NCBI RefSeq assembly: GCF_033705735.1
Contig: NZ_CP131130.1
Span: 1,863,001-1,927,000 of the forward strand
Source: Shinella zoogloeoides
GTDB lineage: Bacteria; Pseudomonadota; Alphaproteobacteria; Rhizobiales; Rhizobiaceae
Direction of reading: 5' to 3'
DNA: 64,000 bases
In this document: piece after piece, positions 20,457-28,543 of the stretch
How positions within the stretch are numbered: position 1 is the stretch's first letter
Layout: every line of letters begins with the position of its first letter
Program-made: the position numbers and the translations under genes
Notes under the pieces: model-generated
Told to the model about the DNA's origin: nothing
What the model saw: only the letters and a program-made list of their open reading frames with translations
The model's database searches: none

Positions 20457-21311
20457 CTACCGAAGCTCGAAGGCAAGCCCGTAGCCGACGCTGTCGCCGG
20501 GGCCGAAATCGGGCGCCTCGCCGGAGACGATCAATTCCTCGCGCGAGGCGAGCCGGTGCGAGACCGGCTCGATGCCGAGCACCGCGCAGCCGGGCGACTG
20601 GTTCCGCCAGACCTGCAGATAGGGCAGCGTATCCGTGCGGAAGCGGATATGCATGCTGCGCCCGCCAAGGGCGGCTATCGGCCCGACGGCGATTTCCGCC
20701 CAGCCGTGCTCGGCCGTCTCCGCCGCGGGCACGCAGAAGATCGTCATGTCCCCCTCGTCGAAACGCCACGGCAGGCTGCCGCCGGGCAGCATGGCGCCGG
20801 TCAGCCGCGTGCTTTCGTCGAAGAGGCCCGTGCCGAAATTGATGTGATACATGGCGAAGGGCGGCCACGGCCCGTCGCCGGTATTGGTGACGACATCGTC
20901 GAGGGTTATGTGCCCGGTGCGCCGGTCCGCCCGCCAGCGGCGCGCAAGATCGGCCGACCCGCCATGGGCGAGCGACACGGCGACCCGCCCCTCGCAGACC
21001 ACCTCCCCCTCATCCTCCTCGATGAGGATGTCCCGCGCCGGATGGGAAGAGAGCGAACCGTGCAGCGGGTAGCGCCGCCCGTCCGCCGCCCCCTCCACCG
21101 GCACCGGATGGCGGATGTGATCGGGCCCGCAGGTGAAGAGGAAACCCGGCAGCGCCCTATCGATGCGCGGGTCGCCGTCCGACGGAATGGCCGAGCCCGG
21201 CGCGATGTCGATGCCGCGAAAGACCGCGCTGCCGACATCCAGCGCCGATTGCGGCGTCAGGTCCAGGCGGAAGGAATGGTCGGGCGTGTCGGCGGCAAGG
21301 GCGAAGGTCAT
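20457..21311 (-). CDS. DUF4432 / aldose-1-epimerase-like protein
   Basis: This 284-residue protein is similar in layout to the DUF4432 branch of the galactose-mutarotase superfamily (beta-sandwich carbohydrate-binding fold). Marks include LPGFLFTCGPDHIRHP, YPLHGSLSSHPA with a conserved His, ITLDDVVTNTGDGPWPPFAMYHINFGTG, and a late LQVWRNQSPGCAVLGIEPVSH where the Glu would be the catalytic base. It probably interconverts or binds an aldose. No sugar operon is adjacent, so the substrate is open. GGAG sits 6 bases before the ATG. A dispersed repeat and the promoter of the next, divergent gene lie upstream. Confidence 0.78.
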   Translation of the reverse strand: MTFALAADTPDHSFRLDLTPQSALDVGSAVFRGIDIAPGSAIPSDGDPRIDRALPGFLFTCGPDHIRHPVPVEGAADGRRYPLHGSLSSHPARDILIEEDEGEVVCEGRVAVSLAHGGSADLARRWRADRRTGHITLDDVVTNTGDGPWPPFAMYHINFGTGLFDESTRLTGAMLPGGSLPWRFDEGDMTIFCVPAAETAEHGWAEIAVGPIAALGGRSMHIRFRTDTLPYLQVWRNQSPGCAVLGIEPVSHRLASREELIVSGEAPDFGPGDSVGYGLAFELR

Positions 21312-21348
21312 CGGGACTCCGGCGGGCAGGATGAAACCGCGGCATGCT

Positions 21349-21442
21349 AGAGCATTTCCGGCAAAAGTGCGAAGCGGTTTTGCGTTCGGAAATGCAGCGA
21401 AACAAGGAGTTAGAGCGTTTTCATGATTCGGGAAAAGCGGAA
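21349..21442. repeat. Dispersed rhizobial repeat (AGAGCATTTCC type), copy 1
   Basis: It contains GCAAAAGTGCGAAGCGGTTTTGCG followed by AGAGCGTTTTCATGATTCGG; related copies in the opposite orientation are at 45934 and 48610. It occupies the gap between the epimerase-like and L,D-transpeptidase genes. The remaining 160 bp to the GTG start presumably hold the transpeptidase promoter. Confidence 0.65.
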
Positions 21443-21608
21443 GTGCTCCTGCGCCGCGCCCCTGTTTTCACGGAACCCGGAGGCTGGGTCACAAGTTTTT
21501 GCCATACGCGTTGACCTTACGTTCACCATCGATTCAGTTTTTCCATATTAAGGTCTGAATTGAAGTGTTCCGTCCGCGCGATATATGCAATCTGGCAGGT
21601 CAAAAATC

Positions 21609-23018
21609 GTGAATTCGATATTCAAAACAAGCGTTTCGCTCCTTGCAGCGGTGTCCGCCCTCGGATTCGCCGTCCTGCCTGCAAAGGCCCAGCAGCCCCG
21701 CGACACCATCCTCGTCTCCCCCGACGGCGACATCCTGGACTATGTTCCCAACGACGGCAGCGTGCGCTGGGCGCGCGACAATCGCGGCCGCCGGGTCCTC
21801 GTCGATTCCTGGGGCGACATCGTCGCCACGGCCATGCCGGCCGCGCGCTACTACGGCGACGGCGACAATTACAATCCGCGGCGCGGCCGTTATCGCGAGG
21901 TCCGCGGCTATCCCGAGACCAGCCCGGACTACTTCCCGCCCGCACCGAGCGACGACAACGACCTGACGACCAGTTCCGTGCCGGAAATGCGTGACGGCCT
22001 CAACGGCAATGTCGAGCGCCAGCCCCTGCCGGGCAGCGATTTCGGCACCTCGCAGCCCCTGCCCGATTTCTCCGACAATCCGGGCGACACCGCCTCGCTG
22101 CCGGCCGATACCGATCCGAATGCCGAATTCGTGCCCGGCCCGAAATTCCAGCCGGCCAAGGCGCTCGGCAAGATGTCGTCCGCCGAAGTCACCGCGCTTC
22201 AGGTGTTTCTCGACCGCGAAGGCTTCTCGCCGGGCGTGATCGACGGCAGGAAGGGCTCCAACGTCACCAAGGCGATCGAGGCTTGGCAGAACGCGACGGG
22301 CGAAACGCTCGACCCGAACAATGCCGACGACATCCTGGAGCGCCTGCGCCTTTCCGGCGGCATGGCCTTCACCACCTACGAGATCAGCGCCGCCGACGCG
22401 GCTGGCCCCTATGTGGCGGCGATCCCGGACGACTATTCCCAGAAGGCGGCCCTGCCCCACATGTCCTTCACCTCGACCACCGAAATGCTGGCCGAAAAGT
22501 TCCACATGGACGAGGCCTACCTGAAGGAGATCAATCCGGGCGTCGACTTCACCATCCCCGGCACGATCGTCAAGGTCGTGGATACCGGCCGGGCGAAGAC
22601 CGGCAAGGTGGCGAAGATCCTCGCCGACAAGGCGCGCAAGCAGGTTCTCGCCTATGATGCGGGGGGCACTCTGATCGCTGCCTATCCGGCAAGCATCGGC
22701 TCGGCCGACACGCCCTCGCCCTCCGGCACCGTCACGGTCCAGCGCGTCGCGCTCAATCCGGGCTATACCTACAATCCGAAGATCAACTTCAAGCAGGGCG
22801 GCAACGACAAGATCCTCACCCTCCAGCCCGGCCCGAACGGCCCGGTCGGCACTGTCTGGATCGCGCTCTCCAAGCCGACCTACGGCATCCACGGCACGCC
22901 GGAGCCCTCGAAGATCGGCAAGACGCAGAGCCACGGCTGCATCCGCCTCACCAACTGGGACGCCACCGAGCTCGCCAAGATGACGAGCGCCGGCGTGACG
23001 GTCGAATTCGTCGACTGA
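21609..23018 (+). CDS. L,D-transpeptidase (YkuD) with PG-binding domain
   Basis: This 469-residue exported enzyme forms or attaches 3-3 peptidoglycan crosslinks, or links proteins to the wall. A signal peptide ends AKAQ about residue 28. There is a charged Tyr/Arg/Asp/Pro-rich region (about 30-170), a PG_binding_1 segment (MSSAEVTALQVFLDREGFSPG), a LysM-like stretch (TTEMLAEKFHMDEAYLKEIN) and the YkuD domain at the C-terminus with YGIHGTPEP and SHGCIRLTN, carrying the catalytic His and Cys. GTG at 21609 is chosen because it begins directly before the signal peptide and follows GGCAGGT. A terminator follows. Confidence 0.92.
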   Translation: MNSIFKTSVSLLAAVSALGFAVLPAKAQQPRDTILVSPDGDILDYVPNDGSVRWARDNRGRRVLVDSWGDIVATAMPAARYYGDGDNYNPRRGRYREVRGYPETSPDYFPPAPSDDNDLTTSSVPEMRDGLNGNVERQPLPGSDFGTSQPLPDFSDNPGDTASLPADTDPNAEFVPGPKFQPAKALGKMSSAEVTALQVFLDREGFSPGVIDGRKGSNVTKAIEAWQNATGETLDPNNADDILERLRLSGGMAFTTYEISAADAAGPYVAAIPDDYSQKAALPHMSFTSTTEMLAEKFHMDEAYLKEINPGVDFTIPGTIVKVVDTGRAKTGKVAKILADKARKQVLAYDAGGTLIAAYPASIGSADTPSPSGTVTVQRVALNPGYTYNPKINFKQGGNDKILTLQPGPNGPVGTVWIALSKPTYGIHGTPEPSKIGKTQSHGCIRLTNWDATELAKMTSAGVTVEFVD

Positions 23019-23040
23019 GGTCTCCCCGCGAGCAAGCATC

Positions 23041-23069
23041 AAAGCCGGCCCGCAAGGCCGGCTTTTCTT
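23041..23069 (+). terminator. Rho-independent terminator after L,D-transpeptidase gene
   Basis: AAAGCCGGCC-CGCAA-GGCCGGC is followed by TTTTCTTTT, 22 bp after the stop. Confidence 0.85.
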
Positions 23070-23079
23070 TTGGCGAACG

Positions 23080-23117
23080 AAAAGGCCGGGCGCGAAATCC
23101 GCTGCCCGGCCTTTTTT
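23080..23117 (-). terminator. Terminator of the chemoreceptor gene
   Basis: AAAAGGCCGGGC and GCCCGGCCTTTTTT form a long stem around a 12-base loop. It sits 16 bp past the leftward stop at 23133 and is likely to work in both directions. Confidence 0.75.
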
Positions 23118-23132
23118 AAGTCTCATCCTCGC

Positions 23133-24653
23133 TCAGGCGGCGCGGGTGTAGCCGGAATTCTCCGCCGGCTGGGCGGTGCCGCCGGTGCGGAAGGCGCTGA
23201 GCTGGGCGGCGATGGAGGCCGCTTCGGCCGTCAGGGCCTGGCTTGCGGCATTGGCCTGTTCCACCATCGCGGCGTTCTGCTGGGTGATCTGGTCCATGGC
23301 GTTGACCGCCTGGTTGACCGCCTGGAGGCCGGTCGCCTGCTCGGCCGTGCTGGCGCGGATCGCGTTGAAGACCGAGCTGACCTCCACGACCTGCGAAACG
23401 ATCTGGCGCAGCGACTGGGCGACCTCGCCCACCGAGCGCACGCCGTCCTCGACCTGGCCATGCGACTTGGCGATGAGGTTCTGGATGTCCTTGGCCGCGT
23501 CCGCGCAGCGCTGGGCGAGCGCCCGCACCTCCGAAGCGACGACGGCGAAGCCGCGCCCCGCCTCGCCGGCCCGCGCCGCCTCGATGCCGGCATTGAGGGC
23601 GAGAAGGTTGGTCTGGAAGGCGATCTCGTCGATCACCTCGATGATATTGGCGATGGCGGCGGAGGAGGCCTGGATCTCACCCATGGCGGTGATCGCCTCT
23701 TCCACCACTTCGCCGCTGCGCTGGGCATTGTCGCGCGCGGCCATGACGAGAGCGTTCGCCTCGTTGGCGCTCTGCGCCGTCTGGCGCACGGTCGTCGTCA
23801 CCTGCTCGACGGCGGCCGCCGTTTCCTCGAGGTTCGCCGCCTGCCGCTCGGTGCGCTTGGCGAGATCGTCGGAGGCCGAGGCGATCTCACGGGCGCTGAG
23901 GTGGATCGAGCCGGCGCCGGTACCGATATTGCCGATGGCCTGTGCAAGCGTGGAAATGGCGTGGTTGAAGTCGTGGCGCAGCGTTTCGTAGGCTTCCGGC
24001 AGCGCGCCGGTGATGCGGGCCGTGAGGTCGCCGTCCGAAATGCGCTTCAGCGCGGCACCGAAACTGTCGCTGACGATCTTGCGCTCCTCGGCGACGACCT
24101 GCGCCTGCACCGCCTGCTGCTTGGCGACGTCCGACATGTCCTGATAGACCGAGATCGACAGGTCCATGTCGAGGAACATGGCCTTCAGCAGGCTGGAAAA
24201 GCGCGAGGCGAATTCTTCCGGCGTGATTTCCTGGCGGGAGAAGAGCCCACCCTTCGGCCAGAGCGACCTCACCGCTTCCGTCAGCAGGTGCTCGACGATG
24301 AGCGCATAGCCGCCGATATACCAGCGCGGCTCCAGGCCGATGCGCGCATGCACATGGCCGATCGTCTGCACCTTCGTCGCATAGTCGCCGGTGAAGTCGC
24401 CGGCGGCGATGTTCGCCCAATGGCCGAGCTGCGCAGTCTTGGCGCGGTTCATATGCGCGTCGTTGGAAAAGAGGTGGTTCACCTCCGGGCTCTTGCGCAC
24501 GATGGCGTAGAACTTGTCGAGCGCCGGCCCCATCTCCTTCTCGATGAAGGGCTTGAGGGTGCGCAGCCGCTTCAGCGCGGCCTCGTCGAGGCCGAGATAG
24601 TCGAGACGGCGCGCGATGTCATGGTTCGGGCTGGCGGTCGAGGCAGTCTTCAT
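23133..24653 (-). CDS. Globin-coupled methyl-accepting chemotaxis protein (HemAT-like)
   Basis: This 506-residue soluble chemoreceptor has no membrane spans. Residues about 1-170 form a protoglobin sensor. The proximal haem His is His102 in HVHARIGLEPRWYIGGY, so oxygen (or another gas) is the likely signal. A HAMP-like stretch (IVSDSFGAALKRISDGDLTARI) follows, then the signalling coiled coil with the conserved hairpin EIAFQTNLLALNAGIEAARAG and GRGFAVVASEVRALAQR, which contacts CheA/CheW. It should drive aerotaxis or energy taxis. It is a single-gene unit with its own terminator. The ~260 bp upstream hold its promoter and the terminator of the next gene. Confidence 0.93.
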   Translation of the reverse strand: MKTASTASPNHDIARRLDYLGLDEAALKRLRTLKPFIEKEMGPALDKFYAIVRKSPEVNHLFSNDAHMNRAKTAQLGHWANIAAGDFTGDYATKVQTIGHVHARIGLEPRWYIGGYALIVEHLLTEAVRSLWPKGGLFSRQEITPEEFASRFSSLLKAMFLDMDLSISVYQDMSDVAKQQAVQAQVVAEERKIVSDSFGAALKRISDGDLTARITGALPEAYETLRHDFNHAISTLAQAIGNIGTGAGSIHLSAREIASASDDLAKRTERQAANLEETAAAVEQVTTTVRQTAQSANEANALVMAARDNAQRSGEVVEEAITAMGEIQASSAAIANIIEVIDEIAFQTNLLALNAGIEAARAGEAGRGFAVVASEVRALAQRCADAAKDIQNLIAKSHGQVEDGVRSVGEVAQSLRQIVSQVVEVSSVFNAIRASTAEQATGLQAVNQAVNAMDQITQQNAAMVEQANAASQALTAEAASIAAQLSAFRTGGTAQPAENSGYTRAA

Positions 24654-24857
24654 TCTGGGCGGTATCCTGGCAACGCGAGAAACGGAGGAGAAAGCAACGA
24701 AACTCCAGCGGAAGGGCGGCGCCGCACGGCACGCCCATCCCCGCGACCCTTCATGGGTCCAGCCGAAGGCTCCTGGCCTTCATTGGATAGCTTTCTGACG
24801 GGATATCATTAGGTTAGGCGTGGTAAATTGTTCCTTACCCCACCGTCGCTTCCGGCA

Positions 24858-24895
24858 TGAAAAACGGCCGCGCAATTGGTCGCAGCCGTTCTTGC
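24858..24895 (-). terminator. Terminator of the ParA-type ATPase gene
   Basis: Read leftward, AACGGCTGCG and CGCGGCCGTT form a hairpin followed by TTTTTC, about 20 bp after the stop at 24917. Confidence 0.65.
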
Positions 24896-24916
24896 CTTTT
24901 GTCAACTTCAAAGGGC

Positions 24917-25633
24917 TCAGGCCGCCCGCCGGATCGTACGGAAGAGCCCGCGCTCGCCCGCCGGCCGATGGCGCGCCGGCACGAGACGCAGCACCTCCCC
25001 GGCAAAGAGCCGCGCGTTTTCGCGCGCCTTGTCGAGATTGCTGACCTTCGCCGGGTCCATCGAATAGAGCGTGCCGCCGCAATCGAAGATATCGCGGAAG
25101 GCGGTGCGCTCGCCGATCGGCGTATCGAGCACCGTCACGCCGCGGGCGGCGAGCAGCGCCTTGATCGCCGCCATGGCGCGGGTGGTGACGAGCGAATTCA
25201 TGCGCGTCAGCACGACCGAATGGTTGATGCGGATGCCCCCCTTCTCGTCGAGCTGCTTCAGGAGTTCGAGGATCTGCGCGGCGCCGCGCGCATCCATCGC
25301 ACAGCCCTGCACCGGGATCATCACATGGTCGGAAAGGCCGATGGCCGTTGCCACGAGCGCATCACGCGCGCCGGCAAGGTCGATGATGAAATAGTCGGTC
25401 ACCGCGCGGTTCTCGCGGATATGGCTCTGCAGGGAGCCCATGGAGACTTCCGAGATGACGGCGATGTTGCGCTGACGGCCGGAAATCTCGTGCCAGTGGC
25501 TGATCCAGCGCTGCGGGTCCGCATCGAGAATGGTGACGCGGTATCCCTGGCTCGCAAGCTCGGTGGCGAGAATGAGGGCTGCGGTGGTCTTGCCCGCGCC
25601 GCCCTTGGCATTGGCAAATGTGATAACTGGCAT
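24917..25633 (-). CDS. ParA/MinD-type ATPase (VirC1-like), orphan
   Basis: This 238-residue P-loop ATPase has the deviant Walker A KGGAGKTT at residues 10-17 and switch II-like DYFIIDLAGARD. It also has TILDADPQ at Walker A' and QVQGCAMDARGA with VVLTRMN in the core. These place it in the ParA/CbiA family close to VirC1-like division-plane or DNA-positioning ATPases. There is no parB or partner gene next to it. It may position DNA or proteins at the membrane or nucleoid, but its cargo is unknown. AGAGGAAAG precedes the ATG at 25633. The sequence is complete and ends in basic residues (RTIRRAA). Confidence 0.82.
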   Translation of the reverse strand: MPVITFANAKGGAGKTTAALILATELASQGYRVTILDADPQRWISHWHEISGRQRNIAVISEVSMGSLQSHIRENRAVTDYFIIDLAGARDALVATAIGLSDHVMIPVQGCAMDARGAAQILELLKQLDEKGGIRINHSVVLTRMNSLVTTRAMAAIKALLAARGVTVLDTPIGERTAFRDIFDCGGTLYSMDPAKVSNLDKARENARLFAGEVLRLVPARHRPAGERGLFRTIRRAA

Positions 25634-25792
25634 GACTTTCCTCTTGAAGGCTGCGAGCGTGCTCATCGCTCCGGTCGAACCGCCGAAGAATGGCGCCCGC
25701 TTAAGCGAACCTTTCAAAACATGGTTAACAAAGAGGAAATTTCCGGATCGCGAAGATTAACGATGCGGACGGACGGCATGCGGATTTTGCAA

Positions 25793-25826
25793 AGAAAAAG
25801 CCCGGAAAAACAACGTTTTCCGGGCC
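25793..25826 (-). terminator. Terminator at the end of the amine/alcohol operon
   Basis: CCCGGAAAA (25801-25809) pairs with TTTTCCGGG (25816-25824). Read leftward it is followed by CTTTTTCTTT. It lies 26 bp after the alcohol dehydrogenase stop. Confidence 0.8.
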
Positions 25827-25851
25827 TCTGTAACTTGTTAACGGTAAGAAA

Positions 25852-26997
25852 TCAGATGCACTCGATGAAGAGCTTCTTGGCCGCATCGAGCGTCAGCTCC
25901 ACCGGATTGCCGCCGGCCGTGGGGTCGACGATGGCCATGGCGGCCATCTCGTCGATGCGGTCCGTGCCGACGCCGAGCGCGGAGAGCTTGTCCGGCACGC
26001 CGACTTCCTCGCGCAGGCGCAGCACATAGTCGAAGAAGCCGTCGAAGCCGCCCGCAATGCCGAGATAGGCGGCGGCGCTGGCGATCCTCGCCTCGATGGC
26101 CGGCCGGTTGAAGGCCAGCACCGGCGGCATCACGACGGCGTTCGTCATGCCGTGATGCGTGTTGTAGATCGCGCCGACCGGGTGGGACAGCGAATGGATC
26201 GCGCCGAGGCCCTTCTGGAAGGCGACGGCGCCCATGGCGGCCGCCGACATCATGTTGGCGCGGGCCTCGATATCCGTACCGTCCTTGTAGGCGCGCGGCA
26301 GGTATTCCTTGACGAGACGCATGCCTTCGAGCGCGATACCCTGGCTCATCGGGTGGTAGAACGGCGAGGAATAGGCTTCGAGGCAATGGGCGAAGGCGTC
26401 CATGCCGGTGCCGGCGGTGATGACCTTCGGCATGCCGACCGTCAGCTCCGGGTCGCAGATCGTCACCGAAGGCAGGAACTTCGGATGGAAGATCACCTTC
26501 TTGGTGTGCGTCTCGGAATTGGTGATGACCGAGGCGCGGCCGACTTCCGAGCCGGTGCCGGCCGTCGTCGGCACGGCGACGATGGGCGCGATGCCGTCGG
26601 AATTGGCGCGGGTCCACCAGTCGCCGACATCCTCGAAATCCCAGACCGGGCGCGTCTGGCCGGCCATGAAGGCGACGGCCTTGCCGAGGTCGAGGCCGGA
26701 GCCGCCGCCGAAGGCGACGACGCCGTCATGACCGCCGGCCTTGAAGGCCTTCACGCCGGCTTCGAGGTTCCTGTCGGTCGGGTTCGGGTCGACCTCGGCG
26801 AACATCGCCCGGCCGAGGCCTGCGGCCTCCAGGATGTCGAGCGCGTTCTGCGTGATCGCCATGGTCGAGAGGCCGCGGTCGGTGACGAGCAGCGGCTTCT
26901 TCATGCCGACCGCCTTGCAGTGGTCGGCCAGTTCCTTGATCCGGCCCGCGCCGAACTTGATCGCGGTCGGGTAGCTCCAGTTGGCGGTGATGGTCAT
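25852..26997 (-). CDS. Iron-containing alcohol dehydrogenase
   Basis: This 381-residue group III (Fe-ADH) dehydrogenase has the NAD(P) motif GGGSGLDLGKAVAFM about residues 96-110 and VPTTAGTGSEVG. The metal site is built from the Asp of the PELTVGMP region, the His of MDAFAHCLEAY, HSLSHPVG and NTHHGMTN. It interconverts an alcohol and an aldehyde or ketone. It lies five bases after the aldehyde dehydrogenase gene and ends the leftward operon, so alcohol to aldehyde to acid oxidation is plausible. The ATG at 26997 gives the natural MTITANWSYPTAI start. The substrate is not known. Confidence 0.9.
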   Translation of the reverse strand: MTITANWSYPTAIKFGAGRIKELADHCKAVGMKKPLLVTDRGLSTMAITQNALDILEAAGLGRAMFAEVDPNPTDRNLEAGVKAFKAGGHDGVVAFGGGSGLDLGKAVAFMAGQTRPVWDFEDVGDWWTRANSDGIAPIVAVPTTAGTGSEVGRASVITNSETHTKKVIFHPKFLPSVTICDPELTVGMPKVITAGTGMDAFAHCLEAYSSPFYHPMSQGIALEGMRLVKEYLPRAYKDGTDIEARANMMSAAAMGAVAFQKGLGAIHSLSHPVGAIYNTHHGMTNAVVMPPVLAFNRPAIEARIASAAAYLGIAGGFDGFFDYVLRLREEVGVPDKLSALGVGTDRIDEMAAMAIVDPTAGGNPVELTLDAAKKLFIECI

Positions 26998-27002
26998 TCT
27001 GT

Positions 27003-28382
27003 TCAAGCTTTCCTGAAGTGGTAGGATTTCGGACGGGTAAGGTTGTGGAAGCCGATGACGGAGAGCGAGCCGCCACGGCCCGTTTCCTTGACGCCCGTCC
27101 AGCACAGCGCCGGGTCGAGATAGTCGGCGCGATTCTGGAAGACGGTGCCGGTTTCGAGGTCGCGGGCGATGCGGGCAGCCCGTTCGCTGTCCTTCGTCCA
27201 GAGCGAGACGGTCAGGCCGTATTTGCAGTCGTTCATCAGGGCGAGCGCTTCCTCGTCGCTCTTCACCTTCATGATGCCGACGGCCGGGCCGAAGGTCTCT
27301 TCCTTCATGAATTCCATGGAGTGATCGACATCGACGAGGATCTGCGGCGCGACATAGGCGCCGCCGTCATCGGCCGGGAAGAGTTTCGGGTCGACCAGCG
27401 CCTTGGCGCCCCTGGAGACCGCATCGGCGATCTGCGAGCGCACGGTCGCGGCGAAGCGCTTGTGCGCCATCGGGCCGAGCGTCGTTTCCGGATCGAGCGG
27501 ATTGCCGAGCTTGTAGTTGGAGACCCAGGCGACGGACTTCTCGACGAAGGCGTCGTAGAGCTTCTCGTTGACATAGATGCGCTCGATGCCGCAGCAGCAC
27601 TGGCCCGAATTGTAGGTCGCGCCGTCCATCAGCGTATCGACGGCGGCGTCGAGATCAGCGTCCTCCATGACATAGCCCGGATCCTTGCCGCCGAGCTCGA
27701 GGCCAACCGGCGTGAAGGTGCCGGCGGCGGCGCGCTCGATGGACCGGCCGCCTTCGACGGAGCCCGTGAAGTTGATGAAGTCGAACGAATTGGCGGCGAT
27801 CAGCGCCGAGGTCGTGTCATGGTCGAGGAAGACGTTCTGGAAGACGTCCTCCGGCACGCCCGCCTCGTTGAAGGCGCGCACCAGCCTTTCGCCGACCAGC
27901 AGCGTCTGCGCGGCATGCTTGATGATGACCGTATTGCCGGCCATCAGCGCCGGGGCGATCGTGTTGATCGCCGTCATGTAGGGGTAGTTCCACGGCGCGA
28001 TGACGAAGACGACGCCGTGCGGCTCACGCTCGATGCGGCGCTCGAAACGGTCGCTCTCCTCGATGACGATCGGCGCAAGCGAGGAGCCCGCGATCTCGGC
28101 GACATAGTTGGAACGCTCGTTGAAGCCCTTGAACTCGCCGCCGTAGCGGACCGGACGACCCATCTGCCAGGCGATTTCCGGCACGATCTCGTCGGCCATC
28201 TCGTTGACGCGGGCGACGCCCTTGAGGACGAGCTGGATGCGCTCTTCCAGCGGGCGCTTCGCCCAGGCCTTCTGCGCTTTCTTCGCACGGGCGACGGCGG
28301 CCTGTGCGACGGCCAGCGGCATCGCCTCGCGCTCGGCATAGACCGAGCCGTCCACGGGGGATATGCATTTGATCACAGTCAT
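27003..28382 (-). CDS. NAD(P)-dependent aldehyde dehydrogenase
   Basis: This 459-residue ALDH-superfamily enzyme oxidises an aldehyde to its acid. Visible elements are VFVIAPWNYPYMTAIN (cofactor and catalytic Asn), GSVEGGRSI, the LELGGKDPGYV general-base Glu, and NSGQCCCGIERIYV with three consecutive Cys (262-264), of which the second sits at the usual nucleophile place. EETFGPAVGIM is the late Glu motif. AGGAAG precedes the ATG. It lies between the glutamine-synthetase-like ligase (161 bp away, across a repeat) and the alcohol dehydrogenase (5 bp). A gamma-glutamyl-aminoaldehyde is a good candidate substrate from context only. Confidence 0.92.
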   Translation of the reverse strand: MTVIKCISPVDGSVYAEREAMPLAVAQAAVARAKKAQKAWAKRPLEERIQLVLKGVARVNEMADEIVPEIAWQMGRPVRYGGEFKGFNERSNYVAEIAGSSLAPIVIEESDRFERRIEREPHGVVFVIAPWNYPYMTAINTIAPALMAGNTVIIKHAAQTLLVGERLVRAFNEAGVPEDVFQNVFLDHDTTSALIAANSFDFINFTGSVEGGRSIERAAAGTFTPVGLELGGKDPGYVMEDADLDAAVDTLMDGATYNSGQCCCGIERIYVNEKLYDAFVEKSVAWVSNYKLGNPLDPETTLGPMAHKRFAATVRSQIADAVSRGAKALVDPKLFPADDGGAYVAPQILVDVDHSMEFMKEETFGPAVGIMKVKSDEEALALMNDCKYGLTVSLWTKDSERAARIARDLETGTVFQNRADYLDPALCWTGVKETGRGGSLSVIGFHNLTRPKSYHFRKA

Positions 28383-28432
28383 GATCGACTTCCTGTTGGT
28401 TCTATCGGAATTTCAGTCTCTGGCGCTCGGCC

Positions 28433-28527
28433 GCCCCTCATCCGCCATGCGGCATATCCCTGACCGAACCCTTTCGCAGGCCAAGTCCCCTCTCCCCGCT
28501 TGCGGGGAGAAGGTCAGGGTGAGGGGC
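28433..28527. repeat. Partial RIME-like repeat inside the operon
   Basis: CCCCTCATCCGCC at one end and CTCCCCGCTTGCGGGGAG...GGTGAGGGGCAG at the other form a shortened palindromic element between the ligase and aldehyde dehydrogenase genes. It may form an RNA stem that modulates downstream expression. Confidence 0.7.
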
Positions 28528-28543
28528 AGTTCCCGAAACGCTT

